From NCBI RefSeq assembly GCF_001654985.1, contig NZ_LXEU01000062.1, forward strand, positions 1 to 64,000: a stretch of 64,000 bases of DNA, read 5' to 3'. A program made the translations under genes and the position numbers. The notes below the pieces were generated by a model. That model was not told where the DNA came from. It saw only the letters and a program-made list of their open reading frames with translations, and searched no databases. This DNA is from Kluyvera georgiana ATCC 51603. Lineage in GTDB: Bacteria; Pseudomonadota; Gammaproteobacteria; Enterobacterales; Enterobacteriaceae. Shown here in pieces: positions 47,141 to 57,616 of the stretch. How positions within the stretch are numbered: position 1 is the stretch's first letter; the number at the start of each line of letters is the position of its first letter.

Positions 47141-48591
47141 TTACCGGGAGCGGCCTGATAGCCGCCGCCCAGCGTTTTGATCAGCTGTAGGCTTTGAATC
47201 ACCCGCTGGGTGTCGAGCATCAGCAGCGACATCTGCTCGGCAAGCACCGGCAGGCGCGCTTCGGTCGCCTGTAACCGGCTGCCAAGACCCCGGTTAAAAG
47301 CGGCTTCGGCGGCGCTTTGGCTATAGCGCATCGCCTCGACGCGATCGGCTTGCATCTGCCGTTCATCGCTCAGCGTTTGCAGGCGCGTACCGCCGATCGC
47401 CACGTCGCGCACCGCGTTCAGCACCGACTGGTTGTAGCGCTCAATCAGCATGTTGCTGTTGGCGCGCGTGTTTTGCAGGTTGGCGTTCAGGCGACCGCCG
47501 TCGAACAGCGGCAGGCGCAGGCCGGGGATAAAGTTAATTTGCCGACTGGTGCCCTTGAACAGATCGTCAATATGAATGGCGTCGAGGCCAAAGAACATTT
47601 TGATATCAAAGCTCGGGTAGAACAGCGCCCGCGCGGCATCGACCTGATCGAGCGACGCCTGCACGTACCAGCGCATGGCCTGAAGGTCCGGACGACGGGC
47701 GAGCAGAGAGTAGGAGAGCGTAGCGGGAACGCCCGCTTGCACCTGCGGCAGCGCGACGGGCTTAATCTCAGGTAACCCGTCGGCACCTGCGCCCATCAGC
47801 GCGCGCAGCGATTCGCGAGTTTCTTTGATTTGCCCTTTGGTGGCAGCAATCTGCTTCTCCACCGCCAGGATCTGCGCCCGCGCGCCGTGGTACGGTACTT
47901 TGGCTTCGAGACCCTGCGCAACTTTGCTCTGATGCGCCTGTACCGCGTAGTCAATCACGCTGCGGGTCTGCTCGAGCAGGTCGAGCATTTGATAGCTGGC
48001 CTGAATGCTGTAATACAGCTGCGCGACGGCGACAGAGAGCGACAGTTCTACCGCCGCGGTTTCCGCGAGGCTGGCGTTCTGCGCGCCGATGGCCGCCGAT
48101 ACGGCGGAGCGATGCGCGCCCCACAGATCGGGATCAAACCCGGCAACTAAGCCGACGGTGGCTTCCGTGTAGTACGGGCCATCCATCCCAAGTCTCGGTG
48201 CGTCCAGCGCGTAGGGGCCGAGGAAACCGTTGGCGGAGGCGCGCTGGCGGTTAATCATGCCTAAGGCCGCCATTTGCAACTGCGAACCGGCCTCCAGCAG
48301 GTCGGCCTGCGCCCGCGCTTTGTCTTCGCGCAGTTTGGCCTCGGCCAGCGTATGTGAACCGGCGAGCGTCTTATCAATCAGCGCCGTCAGCTGGGGGTCG
48401 TTAAACTGCCGCCACCACTGCGCCTGTGGCCAGCCCTGGCTCGCCAGATGGATATCATCGGCCAGCTTGATTTGCTCTGGCCGAAGCTGCGCGTGCGGCG
48501 CTGAGTCTTTACGGATTAACGCGCAGCCGGAGAGCGCCGTGGCGCCGGTAAGCAGGCCGCAAAGTAGTAAGCGAGAAAGGTGACGAGTCAT
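47137..48591 (-). CDS. mdtP: Outer-membrane efflux channel MdtP
   Basis: TolC-like outer-membrane factor of the MdtNOP pump, 484 residues. A lipoprotein signal ends in LSGC (Cys22), followed by two OEP domains with long coiled-coil helices (LAEAKLREDKARAQADLLEA and repeated A/L/Q-rich stretches). MdtNOP in E. coli is linked to resistance to sulfa drugs and puromycin-like compounds. The ATG overlaps the mdtO stop by 4 nt. The stop codon lies in a REP sequence. Confidence 0.95.
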   Translation of the reverse strand: MTRHLSRLLLCGLLTGATALSGCALIRKDSAPHAQLRPEQIKLADDIHLASQGWPQAQWWRQFNDPQLTALIDKTLAGSHTLAEAKLREDKARAQADLLEAGSQLQMAALGMINRQRASANGFLGPYALDAPRLGMDGPYYTEATVGLVAGFDPDLWGAHRSAVSAAIGAQNASLAETAAVELSLSVAVAQLYYSIQASYQMLDLLEQTRSVIDYAVQAHQSKVAQGLEAKVPYHGARAQILAVEKQIAATKGQIKETRESLRALMGAGADGLPEIKPVALPQVQAGVPATLSYSLLARRPDLQAMRWYVQASLDQVDAARALFYPSFDIKMFFGLDAIHIDDLFKGTSRQINFIPGLRLPLFDGGRLNANLQNTRANSNMLIERYNQSVLNAVRDVAIGGTRLQTLSDERQMQADRVEAMRYSQSAAEAAFNRGLGSRLQATEARLPVLAEQMSLLMLDTQRVIQSLQLIKTLGGGYQAAPGK

Positions 48592-50567
48592 TGTGGTGTG
48601 GCTCCTTGCGCCTGTTCCCCGGCAACAGCGATAGCCGAGCCAGTCCAGTCAGGTAACCGGGCGATTTGCTGCATCGCGCGCTGCGCCGGTTCCGATAATG
48701 TTGATAATGCGTCGAGGCTTGCCGTGGGCGGGTGGCTGCTTGCGGTCGCGATTCCTGCGGCATACTGCTCCACCGCTGCGGCGAGATCCGGTTCTGGGGT
48801 TGGCATGTTGTTGTTGGCGTAGAGGATCTCTCGCCCCTGGCGAATAACGGCCTTGCTGCGCGCCAGCAGCAGAGCACGTTCTTCATCATTTAGCTGCCGT
48901 TCGAGCGCCACGCGATCGCACATCTCTTCACAGGCGTTAAACGCGGCGTGACAACCGATGCGCAGCTGGAGCCAGGTCCGCTGCATCGCCGGATCGTTCT
49001 GAGGAATGCGCAGCAGCTTGCCAAGGCTACTGAGCGCTGCCGCCAGCTTTTGTGGCAGGACGCCAGCTTCGCTTTCCGGCCAGATAAAGGTGTAGATCAC
49101 CGCCGAGACGGCGGTGCCGACCAGAATGCCGACCGCACGATCGCGGATCTCGACCAGATCGTAAACCGGGCCAAAGGCATTCTCGAGGGTGGCGAGCGCA
49201 AAGGTGACGATCATCTGCGTGCCGATATAGGACGATCGCTCCGATCCGGTAGCGATCCACGCGGCAAGCAGCAGGATGGGGGCCAGCACGCACAGCAGTT
49301 CGGCAATATTATCCAGCCACGGGATCACGCAAATTGTCACCAGCAGCGCCAGCACAGCGCCGCATACCGCGCCGCCAAAACGCAGCGCCATTTTCTGCCA
49401 CGATGAGCCGATGCTGGGGTTGGCGACAATAATGCAGGTCAGCATGCAGGTGTGAATGCCTTCCCAGTCAACGCCGGAATAAAAGACGTAACAGATCATG
49501 CAGGCCAGCAGCGTTTTCAGCGCGTAGCGAAGATAGGCCGGATTGCTGAAGGCGTCCGGTACCATCGACGGCTGTTTGGTGACAGGCGGTGGCGGCGTAT
49601 CGGGGTCCATTGTTCCCAGTTGACGCAGCTGCTTGAAGAGCGTTTCCAGGCCGGATTTCCGGGCAACGGCACGTTCATCTGCGCTCAGTTCCAGCGCGCT
49701 TTGCCATGGCTCACCCTGCGCGATTGAATGCCGTAGCGACGTCATTTCACCGCGTAGCTTTTGTATCAGCGCGGGGGGCTGAGCGCGGGGGGAATAACGG
49801 TTAAGCGTGCTGTACAGATAAGTGACTGTGGCAACGCAGTTTTGCCACCAGGCGCTGCGTGCCTTCCAGTCGGCATCATCGGCCAGGCAGAATACGTTGA
49901 GTTTTTGCAGTGCCAGCGCTTCCCGTTCAACGTATTTTTCCGCCAACGGCGCGGACGATGTCGTCAGGTGGGCGAGTGCATCATCAAGCCTTGCGCACAG
50001 CGCCTCCTGCATCTGCGTTCCCGCGCGGTCGGGGAACCACAGCACCCCCAGTAGCACCATCAGCAGCGTAGGGTAGAGGCCCACGACAATGCACCACAGC
50101 GTCAGACGCACGACGATTTCTGGATAATCGAGCATGCCGGGAAAGGTTTGACCGTACACGGCGATAATAGCGACGGCGAAGAACAGCAGCCCGAGCTTGT
50201 AGGTGCGCATCATAAACATGCAGCCAAGCACCACCAGGCTGGCGACGACCAGGCGTATGAGTGGATAGCTGTAGGCCCATTTGTAGATCAAAAACAGGCT
50301 GGCGATTTCCATAACCGTGGCCGCGACGAACAGGATCGCCACAAATTTGGTGTAAAATGCGTTGGACTGCACGCCGTAAAACAGGACCGCCAGCGAGATC
50401 GCCAGAAACGGGATCTGGAAGGTCATTGAGATCAGCACGACCAGCAGACAGCCTGTCCACAGCTGGAGCGTCTGCGGCAGCCGTCCTGGCCGCCGCTCGC
50501 TGAGTTCTTCATGGAAAAACGCCAGCAGCCTGACCAGCGGCAGAGGCAGATAATGGAATATATTCAT
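48588..50567 (-). CDS. mdtO: Efflux pump inner-membrane subunit MdtO
   Basis: A 659-residue member of the aromatic acid exporter (ArAE/FUSC) family, starting MNIFHYLPLPLVRLLAFFHEELSERRPGR. It has two blocks of about five to six hydrophobic helices (about 30-180 and 345-500) separated by cytoplasmic regions, including the FUSC motif ATLENAFGPVYDLVEIRDRAVG. It is somewhat shorter than E. coli MdtO (about 683) because of the variable C-terminal part. It follows mdtN by 2 nt. Confidence 0.94.
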   Translation of the reverse strand: MNIFHYLPLPLVRLLAFFHEELSERRPGRLPQTLQLWTGCLLVVLISMTFQIPFLAISLAVLFYGVQSNAFYTKFVAILFVAATVMEIASLFLIYKWAYSYPLIRLVVASLVVLGCMFMMRTYKLGLLFFAVAIIAVYGQTFPGMLDYPEIVVRLTLWCIVVGLYPTLLMVLLGVLWFPDRAGTQMQEALCARLDDALAHLTTSSAPLAEKYVEREALALQKLNVFCLADDADWKARSAWWQNCVATVTYLYSTLNRYSPRAQPPALIQKLRGEMTSLRHSIAQGEPWQSALELSADERAVARKSGLETLFKQLRQLGTMDPDTPPPPVTKQPSMVPDAFSNPAYLRYALKTLLACMICYVFYSGVDWEGIHTCMLTCIIVANPSIGSSWQKMALRFGGAVCGAVLALLVTICVIPWLDNIAELLCVLAPILLLAAWIATGSERSSYIGTQMIVTFALATLENAFGPVYDLVEIRDRAVGILVGTAVSAVIYTFIWPESEAGVLPQKLAAALSSLGKLLRIPQNDPAMQRTWLQLRIGCHAAFNACEEMCDRVALERQLNDEERALLLARSKAVIRQGREILYANNNMPTPEPDLAAAVEQYAAGIATASSHPPTASLDALSTLSEPAQRAMQQIARLPDWTGSAIAVAGEQAQGATPQ

Positions 50568-50569
50568 GA

Positions 50570-51600
50570 TTATTGCGGCTCAAGGCTGGCAACCGCCGAT
50601 GCGCCGATGCGGAACAGCCCCGCGTCCGGTTTATCGACCATGATTTTGACCGGAAAGCGCTGGGCCACGCGTACCCAATTGATGGAGCGAGAGACGCGCG
50701 GCAGACCGCCGATGACGATGCCGCCGTCATCCGGCAGTACGCCGTAGCCGATGGAGTCGACCTTACCGCTGAAGGTTTTGCCGCTGTCGCTCATCAGGAG
50801 CAGCGTTGCAGGCGTGCCAGTGTGGATATTTTTCAGATCGGTTTCGCGGAAGTTGGCAATCACGTACCAGTGACGGGTGTCGATGAGGGTGAAAATGGGT
50901 TTCATCGCGGAGGCGAACTGGCCGATAGACGTTTTCAGCGACACCACGCGGCCATCAAACGGCGCGCGCACCGTCGCCATTTCAAGATGCAGTTTGGTTA
51001 GCGCAATATCGGCTTCGACGGCAACGCGCTGCGCAACCAGCGCATCGACGCCGCTGACCGCGCTGGCGGCCTGCTGTGCCTGGAGTAGTACGGCGTTGAG
51101 ATCGGCTTCGCTCGCGCGCTGCGCCGTTCTGGCGCGGTCAACGTCTTCGGCGGAGACAAACCTTGCGCCAGCAGCGGTTCAGTGCGCTTAAGCGTATCGC
51201 TGGCCTGTTTCGCCGCCGCACGCGCTTTGGCCACGGTAGCTTCAACGGAACCGGCGGCAAATTTCTGCGCGTCGACGCTACGCTGGGTCAACATGATTTG
51301 TTTATCCAGCGCCGCCAGTGAGGCTTCCGCCTTGGCCAGGCTGGCTTCATAAGGGCGAGGATCGATGCGGAACAGCAGATCGCCCTGTTTGACCTGCTGG
51401 TTATCGGTGACTGCCAGTTCCACGATACGGCCGCTGACTTCGGGAACGACGTCGATGGTGTCGGCGGACACGTAGGCATCGTCGGTTGTCGGCTTGCTAT
51501 CTATTCGCCAGATGACAAAAATCAAAACGATGAGAGTGAGTAGAACTAAAACCAGCGCCGGTAATTTGCGGCGAGACGTGTTTTTCTGCGTGCTTTCCAT
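50570..51600 (-). pseudogene. mdtN: Membrane fusion protein gene mdtN, frameshifted
   Basis: HlyD-type periplasmic adaptor of the MdtNOP pump. The N-terminal half (51600 to about 51161) reads correctly to RTEPLLAQG. There one T is missing from a run (AAA at 51158-51160 on the plus strand), and the expected FVSAEDVDRARTAQR continues in another frame. The C-terminal half (MATVRAPFDGRVVSLKTS to SAVASLEPQ, ending 50570) is intact. Restoring one base gives about 343 residues, the E. coli length. It may be a true mutation or a sequencing error. Without it the pump should not work. Confidence 0.88.
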
Positions 51601-51619
51601 GAGCGCATCTCAATGTGAG

Positions 51620-51895
51620 TTAGAAAAATACCAGCCAGAACAGCATGGTATAGAGAGCAAAAAGGGCGGTATAAATAATGCCTGCCAGCGGCGGGGTATG
51701 ATATCTCCGCATGATAATACGTCGCGTTATGAGCGTCAGGATAACGCCGACGATAACGCAGAAAAACCAGCTGGGATAATAGGCGCCAATAACGGGAATA
51801 GAGGGGGATAACGAGCATCCCGAGAGTAATGTCACCAGCGTGAAACAGCCGATTTTTTTTAACGGTATCACCATTCTGGATTGAGTGATTTGCAT
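51620..51895 (-). CDS. ytcA: YtcA family small lipoprotein
   Basis: A 91-residue protein with a lipobox LLSGC (Cys27) and two helices (about 40-60 and 70-91) ending ALYTMLFWLVFF, as in E. coli YtcA. It is first in the ytcA-mdtNOP unit, 19 nt before mdtN. Its role in the pump is unknown. The ATG at 51895 has an AGGAT site; an internal Met at residue 8 is an alternative. Confidence 0.9.
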   Translation of the reverse strand: MQITQSRMVIPLKKIGCFTLVTLLSGCSLSPSIPVIGAYYPSWFFCVIVGVILTLITRRIIMRRYHTPPLAGIIYTALFALYTMLFWLVFF

Positions 51896-52056
51896 AATAA
51901 AAACATCCTGTTTATTGCGAACAATATCCGGGTGAATGTGAGGGGAATAAAGGTGTCAGTATGAGCAATTTTCCCTCAGAGAAAAATGGATTTATTTCAT
52001 TACCGCATCCATAACTTATTTTGCTATGTTATTCTTAATTATTGGTTCATCTTTTT

Positions 52057-52073
52057 GGTGAATTTAATTCACC
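52057..52073. promoter_or_regulatory. Inverted repeat between yjcS and ytcA
   Basis: GGTGAAT and ATTCACC (3-nt spacer) form a perfect 7-bp inverted repeat in an AT-rich stretch 162 nt upstream of ytcA. It is a possible operator for ytcA-mdtNOP. A 10-bp stem with one mismatch (52079-52104) just after yjcS may be its terminator, without a T run. Confidence 0.4.
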
Positions 52074-52107
52074 CGAAGGCGATATCCGTCTCCGGGTATC
52101 ACCATTA

Positions 52108-54093
52108 TTAATTTGGCGTCACGATGTTAACCCACAGCTCGAACTGATCCAGGCATTCGAGAATGTCATTCAGCTTCGTGGCGTTGCCGATGACTTTCAC
52201 CTGTTTCGCTTTAATCAGGTCAGCCATTTTCGCCTGGCCAGTCAGTATGCGGTGTAAATCGGTACGACTCATGTAAAACGAGGCGTCCGCCTTCGGCTGT
52301 AGCGTCTGGCGGTAGTTGAGAACGCTGTTATTTAGCGTCAGGTTCAGGTCGTCGTTATTGTCCAGATTGAAGTTCAGGCTGATATTTTTGCCCGCGGCTT
52401 TACGGCTATCGAGACGCACCGCCATATAGTCGAACAGCATTTCAACCGTCATTCCCTTAATGGTGTCGGGGGAGTTGGTGGTGCCGTGGCTGAATTTACG
52501 CACACCCTCACGCAGTTCTTTTGCCCCGGTGAGATAGAAGCCACGCCAGGTGGCGGATTCAGCCTGATAGCCCAGTTGTTCGAAGGTGTCCGCCTGCAAA
52601 TTCTTCGCGACCTGGTCATTCGGGTCGGCGGCTATCACCTGTTTGAGCAGTTCGGCTGCCCAGCGATAGTCGCCCTGGTTAAAGGCATCACGGGCAAGAT
52701 TGATAGCATGCGCGGATCCGCCCAGTGCTTTGACATAGCGCTGGCCCATCTCCACCTGGCCATAAGGATGGAGGTTGGCCGGATTACCATCGTAATAGCC
52801 GAGATAGTAGTTGTAGACCGCGCGGGCGTTATGGCTCACGGAGCCGTAGTAACCGCGGCTGGCCCAGTTGTGAGCAAGCGACGGCGGTAATTTAATCATG
52901 TCGCCCACTTCGTTCAGGGTGTAGCCCTGGTTTGCCAGATGCAGCGTTTGGTCATGTATATACTTGATGGTGTCGCGATATTTGCCAATATAATCATTAA
53001 TATGCTGATTGCCCCAAACGGGCCAGGTGTGTGGCATAAACAACACTTCGGCCTGGCTGCCCCAGCGATCCAGCGTTTCATTCAGGTAGGATGCCCACTT
53101 GCTGGTATCGCGGGTTTTGGCGCCGCGCAGGGTATAGAAGTTATGCAGCGTATGGGTGGCATTTTCCGCCGTGCAGAGCGCTTTCAACGCTGGGATGTAG
53201 AAATGCATTTCCGCAGGAGCTTCGCTGCCCGGCGCCATCAGGAAGTCAAATTCCAGGCCATCAATGACTCTTTTTTCGCCCGTTTGGGTAATCAACTGGG
53301 TCGGCGCGATAATGGTCGGGTAGCCGGTGGTTAGCGTGACGCCAAGGCCATTGCCAATATTGCCCTGCGGATTATGCGGTAGCAGCAGGCCGTAAGAGTA
53401 GAGCGCCCGGCGGCTCATGATAGTGCCCGCCAGCACGTTCTCGCTGATAGCCTCCTCCATAAAACCGTTTGGCGCAAAGATTTGCACCTTGCCGGACTTA
53501 ACCTCTTCCTCTGAAACCAGCCCTTTTACACCGCCATAGTGGTCGGTGTGGCTATGCGTATAGATAATCGCCACAATTGGCTTCTGAGGACGATGCTGAT
53601 AGTAGAGGTCCAGGCTGGCTTTTGCGGCCCCAGCCGTCACCAGCGGGTCGATAACGATGACGCCCGTATCCCCTTCGATAAACGTAATGTTTGAAATGTC
53701 CTGACTGCGAACCTGGTACATACGATCGGTGACTTTAAACAGGCCGGAAATACCATTGAGCTGCGATTGTCGCCAGAAGCTCGGGTTGACGGTTGAGGGG
53801 GCTGGCGCATTGAGGTCAAATTTATAATCTTCAGCGCGATAGGTTATCTTGCCCTGCGCATCTTTTAATTCGCCCTGGTTTAATAGCGGCGCGATAAAAC
53901 CACGCTGCGCATCTTCAAAATCCTGGCGATCGTTAAAAGGCAATGATTCAGTATATTTCTGATTAACCTGTTGGGTATAGCTGCTCGCCTCTTTTGGCGA
54001 CTCAGCTGCGGAGGCGCTATTTAGCATCAGACCGGTGGCGGCAGCAAGGGCAATAAATATTCTGCTAAGCCGAAATAATCTTGAATGATTCAT
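52108..54093 (-). CDS. yjcS: Alkyl sulfatase YjcS (metallo-beta-lactamase fold)
   Basis: A 661-residue SdsA1-like enzyme that can hydrolyse SDS and other alkyl sulfates. A signal peptide (about 1-30) sends it to the periplasm. The zinc-binding motif THSHTDH is at residues 179-185. An alpha-helical dimerisation part follows (about 420-520), then a C-terminal SCP2-like domain (about 535-661). The start at MNHSRLFRL (54093) matches the E. coli protein. In K-12 the als/rpiB block lies upstream; here yjdP does. Confidence 0.96.
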   Translation of the reverse strand: MNHSRLFRLSRIFIALAAATGLMLNSASAAESPKEASSYTQQVNQKYTESLPFNDRQDFEDAQRGFIAPLLNQGELKDAQGKITYRAEDYKFDLNAPAPSTVNPSFWRQSQLNGISGLFKVTDRMYQVRSQDISNITFIEGDTGVIVIDPLVTAGAAKASLDLYYQHRPQKPIVAIIYTHSHTDHYGGVKGLVSEEEVKSGKVQIFAPNGFMEEAISENVLAGTIMSRRALYSYGLLLPHNPQGNIGNGLGVTLTTGYPTIIAPTQLITQTGEKRVIDGLEFDFLMAPGSEAPAEMHFYIPALKALCTAENATHTLHNFYTLRGAKTRDTSKWASYLNETLDRWGSQAEVLFMPHTWPVWGNQHINDYIGKYRDTIKYIHDQTLHLANQGYTLNEVGDMIKLPPSLAHNWASRGYYGSVSHNARAVYNYYLGYYDGNPANLHPYGQVEMGQRYVKALGGSAHAINLARDAFNQGDYRWAAELLKQVIAADPNDQVAKNLQADTFEQLGYQAESATWRGFYLTGAKELREGVRKFSHGTTNSPDTIKGMTVEMLFDYMAVRLDSRKAAGKNISLNFNLDNNDDLNLTLNNSVLNYRQTLQPKADASFYMSRTDLHRILTGQAKMADLIKAKQVKVIGNATKLNDILECLDQFELWVNIVTPN

Positions 54094-54398
54094 GTGACTT
54101 TCCCTTTTCATTAATATCGTGAATGGATTCGCGCTGTAATCTGTTTTTATTTAAGGTAGGTTATATTAATTGTGTTTTGTCGTTTATTTATAAAATCGTT
54201 GTGATGGTCGTCGTTATTTTCATGAGGTATTTGTGCGAAAGCCTGGAGTAAATAATTTATAGATATATTTTTTTGTGAGGTAATAGCTTACAGCTATATT
54301 CAGGAATGTTCAGGCGAAGGAGGAATTGAGATTCCTCCGCTACACCCTGGTACGAAGTTTACCTAATCTACAGCCAGCATCCCTACGAGACTGGCCCT
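54094..54398. other. yjcS-yjdP intergenic region, no gene
   Basis: A 305-bp AT-rich stretch, strongest from 54120 to 54300. It holds a perfect 8-bp hairpin GGAGGAAT/ATTCCTCC (54319-54338). It marks the place where alsRBACEK and rpiB are found in K-12. No coding signal was seen. Confidence 0.75.
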
Positions 54399-54737
54399 AT
54401 GAAACGTTCACTCACCGCCGCTATTTTTATCATGCTGTCGCTGGCCAGCCAGCTGGCGCATGCTGATATCATTGATGATGCCATTGGTAATATTCAGCAG
54501 GCGATCAACGATGCCTATAACCCAGGCAGCGATCGTTCCAGCCAGGATCGCGACGACGACGATCGCGTCTGGGACGATCGCCGCGGCGGTTCCCAAAGCA
54601 GCCAGCAGTATAACGATCGCCGCCGCCAGCTGGACGATCGTCGGCGTCAGTTGGATGACCGCCAACGCCAGCTCGATCAGGAGCGACGCCAGCTGTCGGA
54701 CGATGAGCGGCGTCTTGATGACGATTATGACCGCTAG
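54399..54737 (+). CDS. yjdP: YjdP, exported charged-repeat protein
   Basis: A 112-residue protein with a signal peptide (residues 1-22, ending AHA). The conserved start is [21 protein letters not shown]. Then follows a very charged region with seven-residue repeats of the RRQLDDR type (about residues 70-108), likely a single alpha helix or coiled coil. The function is unknown. It overlaps the phnP stop by 4 nt on the opposite strand. Confidence 0.9.
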   Translation: MKRSLTAAIFIMLSLASQLAHADIIDDAIGNIQQAINDAYNPGSDRSSQDRDDDDRVWDDRRGGSQSSQQYNDRRRQLDDRRRQLDDRQRQLDQERRQLSDDERRLDDDYDR

Positions 54738-55492
54738 GCGAGGCGAATTTCCATGCCGTCGTAGCCCGCTTCAAAACCGGGCGGCAGCAGATGGGTCATC
54801 ATCCACTCATCAAACTGGTGACTAATATGGGTCAGCACCACGCGCGGGCAGCGGATTTGTTCGTTGAGCGCCACGATGGTGGCTAAATCGCTGTGGTTAC
54901 GTGGTGTCTGTTCGCGGGGGGCATGGCTGCAATCAATCACCATCACCTGCGGCTGATTATTGCTTAAGAAAGTGAGCGTTTTATCAGGCAGCCCGGCGCT
55001 ATCTGACAGCCAGGCGACACGGCTGTGCGGCGTCTCCAGCAGATAGCCAAAGGTGAGTTTTGAGTGTTCCAGCGGGACCGGCGTAATCTGCAATCCCTGC
55101 AAGTCAAATACCACAAACGGCTCCACGGTATGGCTGAAATCCAGCAGGCCAGGATGTTTGAAGAGATCGTCGCAGCCCTGTTCGTCCGGCGGGCCATACA
55201 CTGGCACCGTTTCGCCTACGCCCCAGCGCAGCGGAAACAAGCCCTGAACGTGGTCCATATGATAGTGGGTGAGTAAAAACTGCTGGAAGGATCCCGCGGG
55301 CCAACGCTCGGTAAGGTCGTGCAATCCCGCATCAATCAGCGTGACCGCGTCGTTAAAGCGGACAACGCCGCTGCATGCTTTACGGCGATACTGCGGCGCG
55401 CGGTGGGCGCGCACGCAGGCGGGGCAATGGCAGCCCCAGGCCGGCACGCCCTGCGCGCCGCCGGTACCGCTGAGGGTGAGAGTTAAACTCAT
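54734..55492 (-). CDS. phnP: Phosphoribosyl cyclic phosphodiesterase PhnP
   Basis: Metallo-beta-lactamase-fold hydrolase that opens 5-phosphoribosyl 1,2-cyclic phosphate, the product of C-P lyase, 252 residues. The metal site THYHMDH is at 75-81. The structural zinc ligands (CHCPAC, about 21-26) are present near the N-terminus. It is the last gene of the phn operon. Confidence 0.97.
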   Translation of the reverse strand: MSLTLTLSGTGGAQGVPAWGCHCPACVRAHRAPQYRRKACSGVVRFNDAVTLIDAGLHDLTERWPAGSFQQFLLTHYHMDHVQGLFPLRWGVGETVPVYGPPDEQGCDDLFKHPGLLDFSHTVEPFVVFDLQGLQITPVPLEHSKLTFGYLLETPHSRVAWLSDSAGLPDKTLTFLSNNQPQVMVIDCSHAPREQTPRNHSDLATIVALNEQIRCPRVVLTHISHQFDEWMMTHLLPPGFEAGYDGMEIRLA

Positions 55493-55501
55493 ACGGCATC
55501 C

Positions 55502-55936
55502 TCATAGCGCTTTGGTGAATCGAATGTGGCTCGGCGCGTAGCCTTCGCGCTGGTAAAAACGATGGGCGTCGAGTCGTCGGGTACTGGTGGACAGCTCGGT
55601 CATCTCCGCGCCCGCCTCACGTGCGGTCTCTTCGGCCCAGCTCAACAGTTGGCTGCCGACGCCTGAACCACGCGCGCATGGCATGACGACCAGCTCCTGA
55701 ATCTCGCCAATCCAGTTGGCGTGATGCAGATGAAACTGCAAATGCAGGCTGATGATGCCGACCACCTCGCTGCCCTGCAAAGCCAGTTGATAGTGCAGAT
55801 GCGGGTCCTGAAGATTGGCGGCGAAGCCGGTGTAAAAGGCGTCTTTGTCGAATTCGGCTTGCTTTAGTTCGCACATCAGCGCGTAAACGTCATCAATATC
55901 CTCGAACGTCGCATGGCGCAGCTCACAGACAGGCAT
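55502..55936 (-). CDS. phnO: Aminoalkylphosphonate N-acetyltransferase PhnO
   Basis: GNAT acetyltransferase of 144 residues that acetylates aminoalkylphosphonates before C-P bond cleavage. The acetyl-CoA binding motif is [21 protein letters not shown] (about 88-108). It overlaps phnN by 14 nt and is 9 nt from phnP. Confidence 0.95.
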   Translation of the reverse strand: MPVCELRHATFEDIDDVYALMCELKQAEFDKDAFYTGFAANLQDPHLHYQLALQGSEVVGIISLHLQFHLHHANWIGEIQELVVMPCARGSGVGSQLLSWAEETAREAGAEMTELSTSTRRLDAHRFYQREGYAPSHIRFTKAL

Positions 55937-56480
55937 GGTCCTTCTCCTTGCGTCCCATCAGGGTCAGTAAAATATCCACTGACTGTAGCAAACTTCCATC
56001 ATTATTGAGCATATAGCAGTTTTCTGGCGCATAGCGGGCGGCACGCTCCAGCCGGGCGGCAATCTCCATACCGTTCTCGCGCCCACGGGCCTGAAGACGT
56101 TCGCGCAGAATCGGCGGCGAAACCTGCAAGCACACTGGCAGCAGGGCGTTGCCGTAGCGCGCTTTGGCCTGCGCCAGATGCGCGCGCGAGCCGTTGACGA
56201 TGACATCGAACCCGGCGTGCAGCCACAGGTCGATCTCTACGCCCACGCCGTAATACAGGCCGTTAGCATGCCAGCTCAGGGCCAGCAGGTTGTGTCCGGC
56301 ACGGGTAAAAAATTCCTGCTCACTCAATGCGATGTGGTTTTCGCAGCCGGCGTTGGCCGGACGGGTTATGTAGCGATGGGCAACCAACAGCTGCGCATGT
56401 TCCTGCTGACGAAGCACTTCCAGCAGGCTGTCTTTGCCGGAGCCGGAGGGCCCCATTAACCAGATCAGTTTTCCTTTCAT
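55923..56480 (-). CDS. phnN: Ribose 1,5-bisphosphokinase PhnN
   Basis: P-loop kinase that converts ribose 1,5-bisphosphate to PRPP, 185 residues, related to guanylate kinase. Walker [10 protein letters not shown] is at 10-18. It links phosphonate breakdown to nucleotide synthesis. It overlaps phnM by 1 nt. Confidence 0.96.
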   Translation of the reverse strand: MKGKLIWLMGPSGSGKDSLLEVLRQQEHAQLLVAHRYITRPANAGCENHIALSEQEFFTRAGHNLLALSWHANGLYYGVGVEIDLWLHAGFDVIVNGSRAHLAQAKARYGNALLPVCLQVSPPILRERLQARGRENGMEIAARLERAARYAPENCYMLNNDGSLLQSVDILLTLMGRKEKDHACL

Positions 56481-57616
56481 CAGAATACCCTTTTACCCTG
56501 ACGCCAGACGTGGTCGATATGGATGTGCTCGCCTTTGCGGTGCGCCAACACCAGATCGGCGCGTTTACCTTCGCCAATCACCCCGCGGTCTTGCAGGTTA
56601 AGCGCGCGCGCCGGGTTTTTTGTCACCAGATTGATGGCCTGCGACAGGGTAAAGGCATTTTGCTGGTCATCGGCAACGCGGAAGGCGGCGTCCAGCAAGC
56701 TCGCCGGGTAGTAATCGGAGGAGAGAATATCCAGCAGGCCCCGTTGCGCGAGTTGGCTGGCTGCGACATTGCCGGAGTGCGAACCGCCGCGAACGATATT
56801 TGGCGCGCCCATCAGCACGTTCAGGCCGTGGCGGCGTGATGACTCGGCGGCTTCAAAGGTGGTGGGGAATTCGGCGATAACGCTGCCTAGCTGATGCGAT
56901 TCCACCACGTGTTCATGAGTCGCATCGTCATGGCTGGCCAGCGCGATGTTGCGGTCACGGCACATGCCGGCAATGGCGGTGCGGTTAGGCTGCGACCAGC
57001 GTGCGGCAAGCTGCAGCTGTTCTTCTTCGTACTGACGCATCTCCTGGTCAGTCAGTGAGTACTTACCTTGATAGTATTCCCGGTACTTCTCACGATTGGC
57101 GAACTGGCGCTGGCCGGGAGAGTGGTCCATTAACGACACCAGCGTCACCGGCTCGCGACCGACCAGTTTTTCAAACAGCGGCAGCGTGGTGTGGTGCGGC
57201 AGTTCGCAGCGCAGATGCAGACGATGCTCGGCACGGTTGAGACCGCGTTTCTGCGTCTCTTCCACCGCGTTAATCATCTTCTCGAGGTTCTCCAGACGGT
57301 CACCGCCGTCGCGCACATCGCCAATGGCTACCGCGTCCAGCACGGTGGTGATGCCGCTGGCGACCATCAGCGCGTCATGGCTGCTCATGGCGGAATGGGC
57401 GGGCCAGTCTACCTTCGGGCGTGGGGTGAAGAATTTATCCAGATTATCGGTATGCAGCTCAATTAGCCCCGGCAGCAGCCAGCCGCCTTCACCGTCGAAG
57501 GCTTCCGGCAGGCGGCTCTGGGTTTCGGCGAAGGCGCGGATTTCCCCGTCATGTACCTCCAGCGAACCGTGGACCACATCATTCTCAAGCACCAGTTTTA
57601 CGTTATTGATAATCAT
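56480..57616 (-). CDS. phnM: RPnTP diphosphohydrolase PhnM
   Basis: Amidohydrolase-fold enzyme of 378 residues that releases pyrophosphate from alpha-D-ribose 1-methylphosphonate 5-triphosphate. Metal-binding elements are [13 protein letters not shown] (about 52-64) and the later histidines in [11 protein letters not shown]; the [10 protein letters not shown] segment is conserved in the family. It overlaps phnL by 4 nt. Confidence 0.97.
   Translation of the reverse strand: MIINNVKLVLENDVVHGSLEVHDGEIRAFAETQSRLPEAFDGEGGWLLPGLIELHTDNLDKFFTPRPKVDWPAHSAMSSHDALMVASGITTVLDAVAIGDVRDGGDRLENLEKMINAVEETQKRGLNRAEHRLHLRCELPHHTTLPLFEKLVGREPVTLVSLMDHSPGQRQFANREKYREYYQGKYSLTDQEMRQYEEEQLQLAARWSQPNRTAIAGMCRDRNIALASHDDATHEHVVESHQLGSVIAEFPTTFEAAESSRRHGLNVLMGAPNIVRGGSHSGNVAASQLAQRGLLDILSSDYYPASLLDAAFRVADDQQNAFTLSQAINLVTKNPARALNLQDRGVIGEGKRADLVLAHRKGEHIHIDHVWRQGKRVF

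Noticed and set aside
54600-54735. Short tandem repeats as a CRISPR array
   Set aside because: They are in-frame heptad repeats encoding the charged helix of YjdP, without spacers.
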